NCBI GenBank assembly: GCA_009993605.1
Contig: JAACTB010000007.1
Coordinates: 62,001 to 126,000, forward strand
DNA: 64,000 nt
Direction: 5' to 3'
Source: Erythrobacter sp.
Lineage (GTDB): Bacteria > Pseudomonadota > Alphaproteobacteria > Sphingomonadales > Sphingomonadaceae
This document shows, one piece after another, positions 9,543 to 20,831 of this stretch. Positions within the stretch are counted from its first letter, which is position 1, and every line of letters starts with the position of its first letter. A model generated the notes under the pieces. That model worked only from the letters and a program-made list of their open reading frames with translations, searched no databases and had not been told where the DNA came from. Position numbers and translations under genes: made by a program.

Positions 9543-11606
9543 GTGCAGACCTCCATCATCCTGATCGTCTTCCTGCCGCTGTTCGCGGCGATCATCGGCG
9601 GTATCCTCAACAAGTCGATGCCGAGCGTCGTCACCAAGGCCGTGACGACCGGCGCGCTGTTCGTCGCCTGCGCGCTGAGCTGGCCGATCTTCTTGAGCTT
9701 CGTGTCTGGCGATGCGACTGCAACGGTGGTCCCGGTGCTGCAATGGATGCAGTCGGGCGATCTAACCTTCGACTGGGCGCTGCGCGTCGATACGCTGACG
9801 GCCGTGATGCTGGTGGTCGTCACCACCGTGTCCGCGCTCGTCCACCTTTATAGCTGGGGCTATATGGAGGAAGAACCGGATCAGCCGCGCTTCTTCGCCT
9901 ATCTCTCGCTGTTCACCTTCGCCATGCTCATGCTGGTGACCGCCGACAACCTCGTCCAGATGTTCTTCGGATGGGAAGGGGTGGGCCTCGCCAGCTACCT
10001 CCTCATCGGGTTCTGGTTCAAGAAGCCGAGCGCCAATGCCGCCGCGATGAAGGCGTTCGTGGTCAACCGCGTGGGCGATCTCGGCTTCATGCTCGGCATC
10101 TTCGGGACGTTCCTGGTCTTCGGTACTGTCTCGATCCCCGAGATCCTCGCCGCCGCGCCAGGCATGTCGGGCGCGAGCATCGGTTTCCTCGGCTATCGCG
10201 CCAACACGATGGACGTGCTGTGCGTGCTGCTGTTCATCGGTGCGATGGGCAAGTCGGCGCAGCTTGGCCTCCACACCTGGTTGCCCGACGCGATGGAGGG
10301 GCCGACGCCCGTCTCCGCGCTGATCCACGCCGCGACCATGGTGACCGCGGGCGTGTTCATGGTCTGCCGCCTGTCGCCCATGTTCGAAGCCGCGCCGTTC
10401 GCGCTCGGCCTCGTCACCTTCATCGGGGCCGCGACCTGCATCTTTGCCGCCACGGTCGGCACGACGCAGTGGGACATCAAACGCGTCATCGCCTATTCGA
10501 CCTGTTCGCAGCTCGGCTACATGTTCTTCGCTGCTGGCGTGGGGGCCTATGGCGCGGCGATGTTCCACCTGTTCACGCACGCCTTCTTCAAGGCGCTGCT
10601 GTTCCTGGGCGCAGGCTCGGTCATCCATGCGATGCACCACGAGCAGGACATGCGCTATTACGGGGCTCTGCATAAGGAAATCCCGTTCACCTTCTTCGCC
10701 ATGCTGGCGGGCACGCTGGCGATCACCGGGGTAGGGGTCTATCATCTCGGCGTCGGCTTCGCGGGCTTCTGGTCGAAGGACGCAATCCTCGAAGTCGCCT
10801 ATGCGCGCGGAACCGAATTGGGCCAGTTCGCCTTCTGGATGGGTACGTTCGCGGCCTTGCTGACCAGCTTCTACAGCTGGCGCCTGATGTTCCTGACCTT
10901 CTGGGGCAAGCCGCGCTGGGCCGATAGCGAGCATATCCAGCACGCCGTCCACGCAGGACATGACGAGCCGGACGAGCACAATCCTCCGGTTCAGGAAGAT
11001 GCGGGACACGACGTGACGCATCACGTCCCGTCGCCGAATTATCTGGCGGGCACGGCGGGTTATCACCCGCACGAAAGCCCGATCTCCATGCTCATCCCGC
11101 TCGGCATTCTGTCGATCGGCGCGGTGCTGGCGGGCCAGCTGTTCGCACCGACTTTCCTCGACAGCGCGGCGTTCTGGAACGGGGCGATCTTCTATAACGA
11201 GCCGCTGATCCACGCGATGCATGCGACGCCGTACCTGGTGAAGTATGCCGCCGCGATCGTGATGCTTCTTGGCCTGCTGGCGGCCTGGATGGCGTATATT
11301 CGCGACACCTCGCTGCCTGCGAAGGGGGCGCAGCAGCTCGGCCCGGTGTACCGCTTCTTCTACAACAAGTGGTATTTCGACGAATTGTACGAGCGCGTGT
11401 TCATCCGGCCTTCGCTCTGGCTCGGGCGGCAGTTCTGGAAGCTCGGCGATGTCGGCACGATCGATCGCTTCGGCCCGAATGGTGCGGCCTGGGTGGTCGA
11501 GCGGGGCAGCGTGCTCGCGAAGCGAGTGCAGAGCGGGTACGTCTACAGCTACGCGCTGGTAATGCTTCTCGGCCTGGTCGCCGCAATCACATATGTTCTG
11601 GTTTAA
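9543..11606 (+). CDS. nuoL: NADH-quinone oxidoreductase subunit L, with histidine-rich insert
   Basis: GTG start; antiporter-like polytopic, [18 protein letters not shown]...[32 protein letters not shown]. Confidence 0.98.
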   Translation: MQTSIILIVFLPLFAAIIGGILNKSMPSVVTKAVTTGALFVACALSWPIFLSFVSGDATATVVPVLQWMQSGDLTFDWALRVDTLTAVMLVVVTTVSALVHLYSWGYMEEEPDQPRFFAYLSLFTFAMLMLVTADNLVQMFFGWEGVGLASYLLIGFWFKKPSANAAAMKAFVVNRVGDLGFMLGIFGTFLVFGTVSIPEILAAAPGMSGASIGFLGYRANTMDVLCVLLFIGAMGKSAQLGLHTWLPDAMEGPTPVSALIHAATMVTAGVFMVCRLSPMFEAAPFALGLVTFIGAATCIFAATVGTTQWDIKRVIAYSTCSQLGYMFFAAGVGAYGAAMFHLFTHAFFKALLFLGAGSVIHAMHHEQDMRYYGALHKEIPFTFFAMLAGTLAITGVGVYHLGVGFAGFWSKDAILEVAYARGTELGQFAFWMGTFAALLTSFYSWRLMFLTFWGKPRWADSEHIQHAVHAGHDEPDEHNPPVQEDAGHDVTHHVPSPNYLAGTAGYHPHESPISMLIPLGILSIGAVLAGQLFAPTFLDSAAFWNGAIFYNEPLIHAMHATPYLVKYAAAIVMLLGLLAAWMAYIRDTSLPAKGAQQLGPVYRFFYNKWYFDELYERVFIRPSLWLGRQFWKLGDVGTIDRFGPNGAAWVVERGSVLAKRVQSGYVYSYALVMLLGLVAAITYVLV

Positions 11607-11621
11607 GGCGGTTCTGGTCTG

Positions 11622-13181
11622 ATGGAATTCCCCATCCTCTCGACGATGCTGATCGTGCCGCTGGTGGCAGGGATCGCCTGCCTGTTCCTGCCCGCGGCAA
11701 CGGCACGGCTGACCGCGCTGGTCGCGACGCTGGTGAATCTCGCGCTCGGCATCGCGCTCTGGCTGAATTACGATATCGGCGGCGCCCAGTGGCAGTTCAC
11801 CGAACGCGCGGACCTGTTCGCCGTGTTCGATTATGCGCTGGGGATCGACGGGATCGCGCTGATGCTGATCATGCTCAGCGTTTTCCTGATGCCGATCTGC
11901 ATTCTCGCCAGCTGGGACGGGATCCAGAAGCGCGTCGGCGAATACATGGCCGCGTTCCTGATCATGGAGACGCTGATGATCGGCGTCTTCGCGGCGCAGG
12001 ACATGTTCCTGTTCTATATCTTCTTCGAAGCCGGCCTCATTCCGATGTACCTCATCATCGGCGTGTGGGGCGGCGATAACCGCATCTACGCGAGCTACAA
12101 ATTCTTCCTCTACACCCTGCTCGGATCGGTCGTGATGCTGATCGCGATGATGTGGATGGTGAACCAGGCGGGCACCAGCGACATCCCGACCCTGATGCAA
12201 TACGATTTCGCCCCCGGTGCACAGACGTGGCTGTGGCTGGCCTTCTTCGCCAGCTTCGCAGTGAAGATGCCAATGTGGCCGGTGCACACTTGGTTGCCCG
12301 ATGCGCACGTGCAGGCGCCGACGGCGGGTTCGGTCATCCTCGCAGGCGTGCTTTTGAAGCTGGGCGGCTATGGTTTCATCCGCTTCAGCCTGCCGATGTT
12401 CCCCGAAGCGAGCGCACAGTTCCTGTGGCTGGTGTTCGCCCTTTCGATGGTGGCGGTGATCTACACCTCGCTGGTCGCGCTGGTGCAGCACGACATGAAG
12501 AAACTGATCGCCTATAGCTCGGTCGCTCACATGGCGATCGTGACGGCGGGCCTGTTCGCCTTCAACGTCCAAGGCATCGAAGGCGCGATGATGATCATGC
12601 TCGGCCACGGTCTCGTCTCGGGCGCGCTGTTCCTGTGCGTGGGCGTGATCTACGATCGGCTGCATACGCGCGAGATCGGGCGGTATGGCGGGCTCGCGAT
12701 CAACATGCCGCGCTACGCCTTCTTCTTCCTCCTGTTCACCATGGCGAGCATCGGCCTTCCCGGCACGAGCAATTTCGTCGGCGAATTCCTCGCCCTGGCC
12801 GGGGTCTATGAAGTCTCGACCTGGGCCACGCTCATCCTCACCACCGGTATCATTCTGGGCGCTGCCTACATGCTCTATCTCTACCGCCGCGTCGTGTTCG
12901 GCATTCAGAAGAACGCCGATGCGGCTGCGATGCCTGACCTGTCTTTGCGCGAATGGGCCATGCTCGGCCCGATCGCGGCGGCGGTGCTGTGGATGGGTGT
13001 CTATCCCGAAAGCTTCCTCGCGCCGATGCGCGCCGATATCGCCGCGCTGGAGGTCCGCCTCGCCCGCGCCGCGCCAGCGGGTGACAGCGGGCTGGCCATC
13101 GGTCAGCCGCGCGACCATGCCGCGAATTACGTCGCGGGAGCTCACGCCGAGGGATCGGTCGCGGCGGAGGGTGCGCACTGA
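11622..13181 (+). CDS. nuoM: NADH-quinone oxidoreductase subunit M
   Basis: FEAGLIPMYLIIGVWGGDNRIYASYKFFLYTLLGSV...VHTWLPDAHVQAPTAGSVILAGVLLKLGGYG. Confidence 0.98.
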   Translation: MEFPILSTMLIVPLVAGIACLFLPAATARLTALVATLVNLALGIALWLNYDIGGAQWQFTERADLFAVFDYALGIDGIALMLIMLSVFLMPICILASWDGIQKRVGEYMAAFLIMETLMIGVFAAQDMFLFYIFFEAGLIPMYLIIGVWGGDNRIYASYKFFLYTLLGSVVMLIAMMWMVNQAGTSDIPTLMQYDFAPGAQTWLWLAFFASFAVKMPMWPVHTWLPDAHVQAPTAGSVILAGVLLKLGGYGFIRFSLPMFPEASAQFLWLVFALSMVAVIYTSLVALVQHDMKKLIAYSSVAHMAIVTAGLFAFNVQGIEGAMMIMLGHGLVSGALFLCVGVIYDRLHTREIGRYGGLAINMPRYAFFFLLFTMASIGLPGTSNFVGEFLALAGVYEVSTWATLILTTGIILGAAYMLYLYRRVVFGIQKNADAAAMPDLSLREWAMLGPIAAAVLWMGVYPESFLAPMRADIAALEVRLARAAPAGDSGLAIGQPRDHAANYVAGAHAEGSVAAEGAH

Positions 13182-14659
13182 TGACTTACGCTGCTTCCTT
13201 CTACCTCGCCGCGCCCGAAATCATCCTCTCGGTCGCCGCTCTGATCCTGTTGCTGGTATCGGCCTGGATGCCCAAGGCCAGCCGCGCAGTGACCATCGCT
13301 GCGGTCGCGGCCCTGTTCGGCGCCATGGCCTGGACAGCGAGTCTCCTTTTCGATCCCGCCTTCGCGATGGGTGGGGAAGCGTTCGGCGGTCTTTACAGCG
13401 CGGACGGTTTTGCCGGTTTCGCGAAGATCGTGATCTACCTCGCGACGATCGCCTGTCTCGTCGTCACGCCCCGCTTCTTCGATGCGCGCGGTGCCTATCG
13501 CCCGGAATATCCGGTCCTGATGCTGTTCGCGGCGGTGGGCATGGGCATCATGGTGTCGGCGGTCGATCTCGTGACGCTTTATGTCGGCCTCGAACTGTCG
13601 AGCCTGGCGAGCTACGTGCTCGCCGCCTTCCTGCGCAATGATGGACGCTCCAACGAAGCCGGGCTGAAATACTTCATCCTTGGCGCTCTGGCTTCGGGCA
13701 TCATCCTTTACGGGATGAGCCTCGTTTACGGGTTCTCCGGCACCACTTCCTATTCCGGCATCCGCGTGGCTTTTGCCGACGGGTTCTCGACCGGGGCCCT
13801 GTTCGGCGTCGTGTTCGTCCTCGCCGGGCTCGCCTTCAAGATCGCGGCGGTGCCGTTCCACATGTGGACGCCCGACGTCTACGAAGGTGCGCCGACGCCC
13901 GTCACGGCCTTCTTTGCCAGCGCGCCCAAGGTCGCGGCGGTTGTCATGCTTTCGCGCATCGCCCTCGATGCTTTCGGCGCGCAGACCGATGCCTGGCGCC
14001 AGATCGTGATCTTCGCGGCGCTGGCCTCGATCGTGGTCGGTGCGCTCGGCGCGATCGGCCAGCAGAATTTGAAGCGCCTGCTTGCCTACAGCTCGATCAA
14101 CAATGTCGGATTCATCCTGATCGGCCTCGCCGCCGCGACGCCCGAGGGCGCGAGTGCGGTGTTGGTCTATCTCGCGATCTACGCCGCGATGACGATCGGT
14201 TCCTTCGCCGCGCTGCTGATGCTGCGCGACAATTCGGGCGAGCAGATCGAGACCTTTGCAGGTATTTCTGGCCTGTCGACGACCAAGCCCGCCCTGGCAT
14301 GGTGCCTGCTGATCCTGATGTTCAGCCTGGCCGGAATCCCGCCGCTGTTCGGTTTCTTCGGCAAGTTCGTGGTGTTCCAGGCCGCAGTCGAAGCCGATCT
14401 GATCGCGCTCGCCGCTATCGGAATCGCGGCCAGCGTCATCGGGGCGTTCTATTACCTGAAATTCGTCAAGGTGATGTTCTTCGACGAATCACTTAGCACC
14501 GAGCCAGACGGGGAAGCCGTGATCGCCGACAGCCCGAGCGGCCATTGGGTCGTTCTGGGTCTCAGCGCGCTGCTCATGTCGCCGCTCGGCTATCTGGCTA
14601 TCCCGTGGTTGGTCAGCGTGGCCGACCGTGCGGCCAGTGCGCTCTTCACCGTCATCTGA
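13181..14659 (+). CDS. nuoN: NADH-quinone oxidoreductase subunit N
   Basis: GLELSSLASYVLAAFLR...PFHMWTPDVYEGAPTPVTAFFASAPKVA. Confidence 0.98.
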   Translation: MTYAASFYLAAPEIILSVAALILLLVSAWMPKASRAVTIAAVAALFGAMAWTASLLFDPAFAMGGEAFGGLYSADGFAGFAKIVIYLATIACLVVTPRFFDARGAYRPEYPVLMLFAAVGMGIMVSAVDLVTLYVGLELSSLASYVLAAFLRNDGRSNEAGLKYFILGALASGIILYGMSLVYGFSGTTSYSGIRVAFADGFSTGALFGVVFVLAGLAFKIAAVPFHMWTPDVYEGAPTPVTAFFASAPKVAAVVMLSRIALDAFGAQTDAWRQIVIFAALASIVVGALGAIGQQNLKRLLAYSSINNVGFILIGLAAATPEGASAVLVYLAIYAAMTIGSFAALLMLRDNSGEQIETFAGISGLSTTKPALAWCLLILMFSLAGIPPLFGFFGKFVVFQAAVEADLIALAAIGIAASVIGAFYYLKFVKVMFFDESLSTEPDGEAVIADSPSGHWVVLGLSALLMSPLGYLAIPWLVSVADRAASALFTVI

Positions 14660-14672
14660 TCCGCGCGCGCTT

Positions 14673-15383
14673 TTGATCCGCACCGTCGCCGAAACCGGCT
14701 CCACCAATGCCGACCTGCTGGACCGCCTTCGGGCTGGCGATCAGGTCCTGGAGGGCGAGTGGCTCGTCGCCGACCGCCAGACCGCGGGCAGAGGGCGCCA
14801 GGGCCGGGGCTGGTTCGACGGGCACGGCAATTTCATGGGTTCGACTGTCGTCAGAGCCATGTCGGGCGATCCGCCGGCGCATACTCTGTCGCTGGTCACG
14901 GGGATCGCGCTGCACGAAGCTGTCAGGCCTTTCTGCCCCGATGACCGTATCCCGATGCTCAAATGGCCGAACGATCTGCTGGTCGGCGGCGCAAAGCTGT
15001 CGGGGATCCTTCTGGAGTCGACCGGTTCTGCCGTAGTGGTCGGGGTCGGCGTCAATCTTAAGCAGGCACCGGATCTGCCGGACCGCGCGACGATCGCCCT
15101 GTCGGCATTCGGCCCCGCGCCCGACCGCGATTTCTTCGCCGCCGAACTCGCGCGCAATTTCGCGGATATCCTGCAACGATGGCGGACCTACGGGCTTGAG
15201 CCGATCCTGCGGCAATGGAGCGCATTGGCCACGCCCGAAGGCACGCCGCTCAGCGTGCACGAGCCCGGTGGCGCGCTGATTGCGGGGCAGTTTGCCGGTC
15301 TCGCCGAGGACGGTTCGCTGCGACTGCGCTTGGCGGATGGGTCATCCCGTGCCATTCACGCCGGCGACGTGACGCTCGCCTGA
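14673..15383 (+). CDS. birA: biotin--[acetyl-CoA-carboxylase] ligase (BPL/LPL fold, no HTH); start could also be 14628 overlapping nuoN
   Basis: [13 protein letters not shown]...[25 protein letters not shown]...[21 protein letters not shown]. Confidence 0.92.
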   Translation: MIRTVAETGSTNADLLDRLRAGDQVLEGEWLVADRQTAGRGRQGRGWFDGHGNFMGSTVVRAMSGDPPAHTLSLVTGIALHEAVRPFCPDDRIPMLKWPNDLLVGGAKLSGILLESTGSAVVVGVGVNLKQAPDLPDRATIALSAFGPAPDRDFFAAELARNFADILQRWRTYGLEPILRQWSALATPEGTPLSVHEPGGALIAGQFAGLAEDGSLRLRLADGSSRAIHAGDVTLA

Positions 15384-15393
15384 GGAGGGACCG

Positions 15394-16179
15394 ATGCTGC
15401 TCGCCGTGGATGTCGGCAACACCAATATCGTTTTCGCCTTGTTTGAAGGGACGGATATCAAGACCCGCTGGCGCATCGCCACCGATGCGCGGAGGACAGG
15501 CGACGAATACGCCGTCTGGCTGCTCCAGCTGCTTGCGATCGAAGGGTATGGCAAACAGGACGTGTCGGCGATCATCATTGGATCGGTGGTCCCTCGCGCG
15601 ATCCATAATCTGACGGTGCTGGCGCAGAAATATTTCGGGGTCGAGCCGCTGATCGCGGGACAGGGCAGGGCGGAATACGGGTTTCATGCCGATATCGAAC
15701 AACCGAGTTCGCTCGGCGCCGACCGCGCGCTCAACACCATCGCCGCTCATGCCAAATATGGCGGCGATCTGGTGGTGATCGATTTCGGCACCGCGACAAC
15801 TTTCGATGCGGTCGATTTCAACGGCGCCTACAAAGGCGGGATCATCGCGCCGGGCATTAATCTGTCGCTCGATGCGTTGGTCGGGAACACGGCGAAGCTG
15901 CCACGCATTGCTATCGAGAAGCCGCGCATGAACAGCGTTATTGGCCGCAACACCGAAGATCAGATGCTGATCGGAGTGTTCTGGGGCTATGTCGCGATGA
16001 TGGAGGGGCTGGTCTCCCGCATCAAGGCCGAAATCGGACGCCCGGCAAAGACGGTCGCGACCGGTGGATTGGCCTTGTTGTTCGACGAACACACCGACCT
16101 GTTCGATGCGGTGGACAGCGATCTGACTCTGGAAGGCCTGGCTATATTGGCCGAACGCGCGCGCGATCGCGCGACTTGA
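15394..16179 (+). CDS. coaX: type III pantothenate kinase
   Basis: [19 protein letters not shown]...[12 protein letters not shown]...[13 protein letters not shown]...[15 protein letters not shown]. Confidence 0.96.
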   Translation: MLLAVDVGNTNIVFALFEGTDIKTRWRIATDARRTGDEYAVWLLQLLAIEGYGKQDVSAIIIGSVVPRAIHNLTVLAQKYFGVEPLIAGQGRAEYGFHADIEQPSSLGADRALNTIAAHAKYGGDLVVIDFGTATTFDAVDFNGAYKGGIIAPGINLSLDALVGNTAKLPRIAIEKPRMNSVIGRNTEDQMLIGVFWGYVAMMEGLVSRIKAEIGRPAKTVATGGLALLFDEHTDLFDAVDSDLTLEGLAILAERARDRAT

Positions 16180-16190
16180 AAAGAGGTATT

Positions 16191-17843
16191 GTGAAGAAAA
16201 ATTACGCGCCCGAAGACGAACTGCTTTTCCTGTCCCTGGGCGGCTCTGGCGAGATCGGCATGAACGTCAATCTCTATGGCTGCCAGGGGCGCTGGATCAT
16301 GGTCGATCTGGGGATGACCTTTTCCGGCGATCAATATCCCGGCATCGACCTGGTCTTCGCCGACCTCGAATTTATCGAAGATCGCCTCGACAGCCTCGAA
16401 GCGCTGGTGATCACCCATGGGCACGAGGATCACATCGGCGCGATCCCCTATTTCGCCGCCGATCTCGGCGTCCCGATCTATGCCACCCCCTTCACCGCCG
16501 AACTCGTGCGCCGCAAATTGCAGGAAGCCGGGATCGCCGACCAGATCGAGCTGCATGTGATCGAAGACGATCATGGCGAATTCTCGATCGGACCGTTCGA
16601 TCTGACCTATCTCCCGCTGGCCCACTCGATCGCGGAAGGTAACGCCCTGTTGATCGAGACGCCCCATGGGCGCGTCTTCCACACCGGCGACTGGAAGCTG
16701 GACGAAGATCCGATCATCGGGGAACCGACCACCGAAGAAGAGCTGCGCGCGATCGGGGACGAAGGGGTGCTGGCGCTGGTGTGCGACAGCACCAATGTCT
16801 TCAATCCGAACCCCAGCGGATCGGAAGGCGCGGTCCATCGCGGGTTGATGGAGGAGATCAAGCGGCATGAGGGGAAGCGCGTGCTCGTCACCACCTTCGC
16901 CAGCAATGTCGCGCGCCTGCACACGCTTGGCGAGGTCGCGCGCGAAAGCGGGCGGCAGATTTGTGTCGCCGGGCGCTCGCTTGACCGGATTATCGCGGTG
17001 GCGCAGGACAATGGCTATCTGCTCGACTTTCCCGAGCCGGTCGATTTCGACACCGCCATGGGCCTGCCGCGTGGCGAGGTGCTGATCGTGGCGACCGGCG
17101 GGCAGGGCGAGCCACGCGCTGCCCTCTCACGCATATCGGAGGAAAACCATCCGCTGGAATTGACCCACGGCGACGTGGTGCTCTTTTCCAGCCGCCAGAT
17201 TCCGGGCAACGAGATCGCCATCGGCGCGGTGCAGAACCGCTTGGCCGAACGCGGCATCGTGATGATCACCGACCGTCAGAGCGAGATCCACGTCTCCGGC
17301 CATCCCGGCCGCCCCGAATTGGAGGCGCTGTATTCCTGGCTCCGGCCCGAAGTGCTTGTGCCGGTGCATGGCGAGATGCGCCATCTGCTCGAACAGGGAC
17401 GCTTTGGCGAGGAATGCGGCATTCCGCACTCCGTCATTCAGAAGAGTGGCGAAATCGTGCGTCTGGCGCCGGGTGCCCCGGGCAAGATCGCCGATGTCCA
17501 TGCAGGGCGCCTGGTGCTGGACGGCGACATCATTTCTCCCGCCGATGGCGAGGCGGTCGTCATGCGCCGTCGCCTGTCTCGCGATGGCGTCATGTTCGTG
17601 GTGCTGGACAACGAGCTTCGCGCGCGAATCGAGACGCTCGGACTGCCGCTGGACGAGGATCAGGACGAGTTCCTGGCGGAAGCGTGTGCCGATATCGACA
17701 AGGCGATCGGACGCCTCAAGGGCAAGGATCGCGGCGATCCGGGTGCGATCCACGAGGCGGCCCGTCTCGCGGCCCGCCGCGCGGCACAGCGCTGGTCAGG
17801 CAAGCGCCCGCAGGTCCGCATCATGATGCCGAACAAGCGATAG
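16191..17843 (+). CDS. rnj: ribonuclease J family MBL/beta-CASP nuclease (alternative TTG start at 16176)
   Basis: GTG preceded by AAAGAGG; ELLFLSLGGSGEIGMNVNLYG...ITHGHEDHIGAIPY...VHGEMRHL. Confidence 0.93.
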   Translation: MKKNYAPEDELLFLSLGGSGEIGMNVNLYGCQGRWIMVDLGMTFSGDQYPGIDLVFADLEFIEDRLDSLEALVITHGHEDHIGAIPYFAADLGVPIYATPFTAELVRRKLQEAGIADQIELHVIEDDHGEFSIGPFDLTYLPLAHSIAEGNALLIETPHGRVFHTGDWKLDEDPIIGEPTTEEELRAIGDEGVLALVCDSTNVFNPNPSGSEGAVHRGLMEEIKRHEGKRVLVTTFASNVARLHTLGEVARESGRQICVAGRSLDRIIAVAQDNGYLLDFPEPVDFDTAMGLPRGEVLIVATGGQGEPRAALSRISEENHPLELTHGDVVLFSSRQIPGNEIAIGAVQNRLAERGIVMITDRQSEIHVSGHPGRPELEALYSWLRPEVLVPVHGEMRHLLEQGRFGEECGIPHSVIQKSGEIVRLAPGAPGKIADVHAGRLVLDGDIISPADGEAVVMRRRLSRDGVMFVVLDNELRARIETLGLPLDEDQDEFLAEACADIDKAIGRLKGKDRGDPGAIHEAARLAARRAAQRWSGKRPQVRIMMPNKR

Positions 17844-17855
17844 GAAGGTTTTCCC

Positions 17856-18131
17856 ATGCATTGGACCTCGATCCTGGCGATCTATGTCCTGTTCTGGGTG
17901 ATGAGCGCGTTCGTGCTCCTGCCGTTCGGCGTGCGCACGCATGATGAGATGGGGATCGACAAGGTGCCGGGGCAGGCGGACAGCGCGCCTGCCAATTTCC
18001 GTCCCCGGCGGCTGCTGGTCAGGGCCACTCTGCTCGCCGCGGTGCTGACCGCGCTTTATGTGCTCAACTACATTTACGGTTGGGTAGGGTACGAGCAGCT
18101 CGACCTGTTCAACCGCGCACCGTCCTACTGA
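17856..18131 (+). CDS. DUF1467 family membrane protein
   Basis: MHWTSILAIYVLFWVMSAFVLLPFGVRTHDEMG...GQADSAPANFRPRRLLVRAT. Confidence 0.85.
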   Translation: MHWTSILAIYVLFWVMSAFVLLPFGVRTHDEMGIDKVPGQADSAPANFRPRRLLVRATLLAAVLTALYVLNYIYGWVGYEQLDLFNRAPSY

Positions 18132-18141
18132 GCGATCGGGT

Positions 18142-20763
18142 TTACTCGCGCAGTCTCTCGATCGCCTGCGCGAGAGTGACGTAGAGCTTGCCGATATCGG
18201 AACTCAGCACGGTAACGCCCAAAGCGTGGCCATCGCGGGTCGAGAGCAGCATGCGTAGCATCGCTTCGAAATCGTGGATGTAGCGGCTGACATGCTCGCG
18301 GAAATCCGGCTCGCGATCGTAAAGCTCGGCGATTTCGCGCGCCTGTGTGTTGTCGAGCAGGCGCACGACCCGGCGCGTGAAGATCCCTCTGTCGCCGCGT
18401 AGATACGACGTCCAAGCCGTGTCGGTCACCTCGGTCGACAGGGCTTTACCGATATCGATGGCGTTCGAATTGAGGCTTTCGGTGATGAGCGCGACGCGGC
18501 GCGAGAAATCGTTGTCGACCTGCTCTTCCGCCCGTTCGCGCGCGCGGGCGATGCGCGATTCGAGATTGCCGGCCAGTTCGTTCACCTTGACGAGCTGATC
18601 GCGCAATTGCGTCGCCGCGGCGTGGCTCGCCTCGCTCGCGCGCGTGCCAGCTTCGTCAAGCGATCCGATCGCCGCCTTCGTCCGCTCTTCCAGCGCCTCA
18701 TCGATGGCCTTGGCACTGGCATCGCCGATGCGTCCGGCGAGCGCTTGGATCCGGTCAGCCTGCGTATCCTCGATCCCCGCAAACGCGTCTGCGGCCTCGG
18801 TCTGCAGTTTCGCGATGGCAGCGCTCAATTCTTCGCGCGCCTGCGTTGCGATCCGGGCATTGTCGCCCTCGATCCGTTCGAGCTTTTCGGTAAGCGCGTC
18901 GAGAGCGGCGGCCTGATCTTCGATCGTACCTGACAAGCCTTCGCTGAAAGCGTCCAGCGCCGCTGTCGCCTCGCGGCTGCGATGTTCGGCATTGGCCACC
19001 GTTTCGCCCAATTCGCTCCCGCTCCGATCCGCGTCGGCGAGGGAAGCGTGCAATCTCTCGGCGCGGCTCTCGAGGTCGGCAAGCGTGCCCGCGAAGGCTT
19101 CGATCGCACGGGGAAGGTCTTCCTCGCTATGCGCCGCGCTCGCCTTGATGAGTTCGAGCAGGCGGACGGAGCGGTCGGTTAGATCGCCGACCCTGTCCCC
19201 GGTCCCATCGAGGGAAGCCCGGCTCTCCGCGAGGGTTTCCGTCAAGCGCGCCACGGCTGCCGCAAGAGTCTGTTCGGCTTCGCCACCCTGTCGCGCAGCC
19301 TCGGCGGCTTGGCGAGCAAGCGCATCGATCCGCTCACCGGCCGCATCGCTTCGCTCGCTCAGCGTATCCAAATGATCGAGGTGCCCCGCGCGCTGTTCCG
19401 CAAGGTGGCTGTCGAAAGAGGCGATCCGTCCGGCAAGCGCCTGCAACGCCTCGTACTCGAAAGCGCTGACCTGCGTACGGCGCTGCGCGACCTGTTCATG
19501 ATAGGCGCGGTTGCGCTCGTCCATCAGCGTGTCGATGGCTTCGGCTTCCGCCACCAACTCGCGCAGTTTCGCTTGCGAATTTTCGAGGGATAGCGTGTCG
19601 ATCCGCGTGACTTCCTCGATGATGGAAACCAGCCTGGTGCGCAGCGCCTCGATCTGGCCTGACCACGCGGCGAGTGCAGCCTGTTCGCCTTCGCGCACGG
19701 TCTGTGCCGTCAACGCCGCGTCCTCGTTCAGCCTTGCGATACGTTCCGAAAGAACCGCATAGGATGCGTCCGCATCGGTCTCGCGCGCTTCGGCGAGCTG
19801 GGCGCATTCTTCCTTCAAGGCTTCCGCGCGGCTGTGGATGGCGGCGAGCGCCGCAACCTCTTGCGTATCGATCGTCTCGCGAAGGCGGTCGCTGTTCTCG
19901 CGGATGGTGGCGAAGCGGGCCGTCGCGGCGCCTTCGATCTGATCCAGGCGCTCTCCCATTTCGTCGAGCAGCGATCCGAGCCGGTCGCCCACCGATCCGA
20001 CCTGACGCTCGCTGGCTGTGCCGAAGGTGTTCAATCGTTCGAAACCGGCAATTAGGTCGTCGAGCTGTTCGCTGGCGGTCTGGCCTGCGCCTGCGATCCG
20101 GTTCGTCACATCGCGCGCCGAATTGGCGATGACGGGGAGATCGCCGCGCAGCTTTTCCATATTTTCCAAAGCCGTCGTACTGACCCCTGCGATGGCGTCG
20201 ACCTGATCACCGTTTTCGCGAACGAGCGCTTGTAGGCGGTCGGCGTGAGTCGACAGCCGTTCGGTCGCCGTGCGACCGAGATAATCGAGATCGCGGTTCT
20301 GATCGGCGATGAATTCGCGCGCAAGGCTGAGCTCGCGATTCACCGCCAGCAGCCGCTCCTCCAGTCGCTCCGATTCGAGCGAGAGCAACCGGGCCGCATC
20401 TCCGAACCGGCCCGCTTCGCGTACCGAGAGGCGCATCGTCAGGAGCCAGACCGTGAGGATCAGGAGAACCGGGACCGCCCATGCGGTGACCCATCCGACC
20501 CATTGCTCCGCCGTTCCGCCAGCCAGCATCTGCGCGCGGTAACTCCAGGCGAAGAAGCCCGTCCAACCGATGATGGCACACGCGAACAGGACGGGGAAAA
20601 TCCAGCCTTTCGAGCGGTTTGGGGTAGGTTCCTCCACCCATTCGAATTCTTCGACGGAATCTTCGTCCTCGGCCGGAAGAGCGATGTCCGCATCTTCCAG
20701 CCCAACCGACTGGTCTTCCTGCGATTCGTCGTGCCCTACGGCGCGAATGTGGTCCCTGCTCAT
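18142..20763 (-). CDS. very large coiled-coil protein with two N-terminal TM segments and a conserved-looking C-terminal domain; function unknown
   Basis: 873 aa; acidic N-terminus, TM segments (WIFPVLFACAIIGWTGFFAWSY; WVTAWAVPVLLILTVWLL), then long A/E/R/L-rich heptad-like region and terminal SSDIGKLYVTLAQAIERLRE. Confidence 0.85.
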   Translation of the reverse strand: MSRDHIRAVGHDESQEDQSVGLEDADIALPAEDEDSVEEFEWVEEPTPNRSKGWIFPVLFACAIIGWTGFFAWSYRAQMLAGGTAEQWVGWVTAWAVPVLLILTVWLLTMRLSVREAGRFGDAARLLSLESERLEERLLAVNRELSLAREFIADQNRDLDYLGRTATERLSTHADRLQALVRENGDQVDAIAGVSTTALENMEKLRGDLPVIANSARDVTNRIAGAGQTASEQLDDLIAGFERLNTFGTASERQVGSVGDRLGSLLDEMGERLDQIEGAATARFATIRENSDRLRETIDTQEVAALAAIHSRAEALKEECAQLAEARETDADASYAVLSERIARLNEDAALTAQTVREGEQAALAAWSGQIEALRTRLVSIIEEVTRIDTLSLENSQAKLRELVAEAEAIDTLMDERNRAYHEQVAQRRTQVSAFEYEALQALAGRIASFDSHLAEQRAGHLDHLDTLSERSDAAGERIDALARQAAEAARQGGEAEQTLAAAVARLTETLAESRASLDGTGDRVGDLTDRSVRLLELIKASAAHSEEDLPRAIEAFAGTLADLESRAERLHASLADADRSGSELGETVANAEHRSREATAALDAFSEGLSGTIEDQAAALDALTEKLERIEGDNARIATQAREELSAAIAKLQTEAADAFAGIEDTQADRIQALAGRIGDASAKAIDEALEERTKAAIGSLDEAGTRASEASHAAATQLRDQLVKVNELAGNLESRIARARERAEEQVDNDFSRRVALITESLNSNAIDIGKALSTEVTDTAWTSYLRGDRGIFTRRVVRLLDNTQAREIAELYDREPDFREHVSRYIHDFEAMLRMLLSTRDGHALGVTVLSSDIGKLYVTLAQAIERLRE

Positions 20764-20831
20764 TCAGCGAGCGTATCACGATTCCCCGATCCTTAAACCC
20801 CGCATTAACCGCGACGACCTAAGCCGATCGC

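Noticed and set aside
9762-13178. 1138-aa minus-strand ORF across nuoL/nuoM
   Set aside because: Antisense shadow ORF from high-GC codon bias; His/Arg/Asp/Glu-rich nonsense composition opposite well-supported nuo genes
20793-20808. TTAA...TTAA pair between the coiled-coil and Hpt-like genes as a CtrA box
   Set aside because: Spacing is 8 nt rather than the canonical 7, so not called as a site
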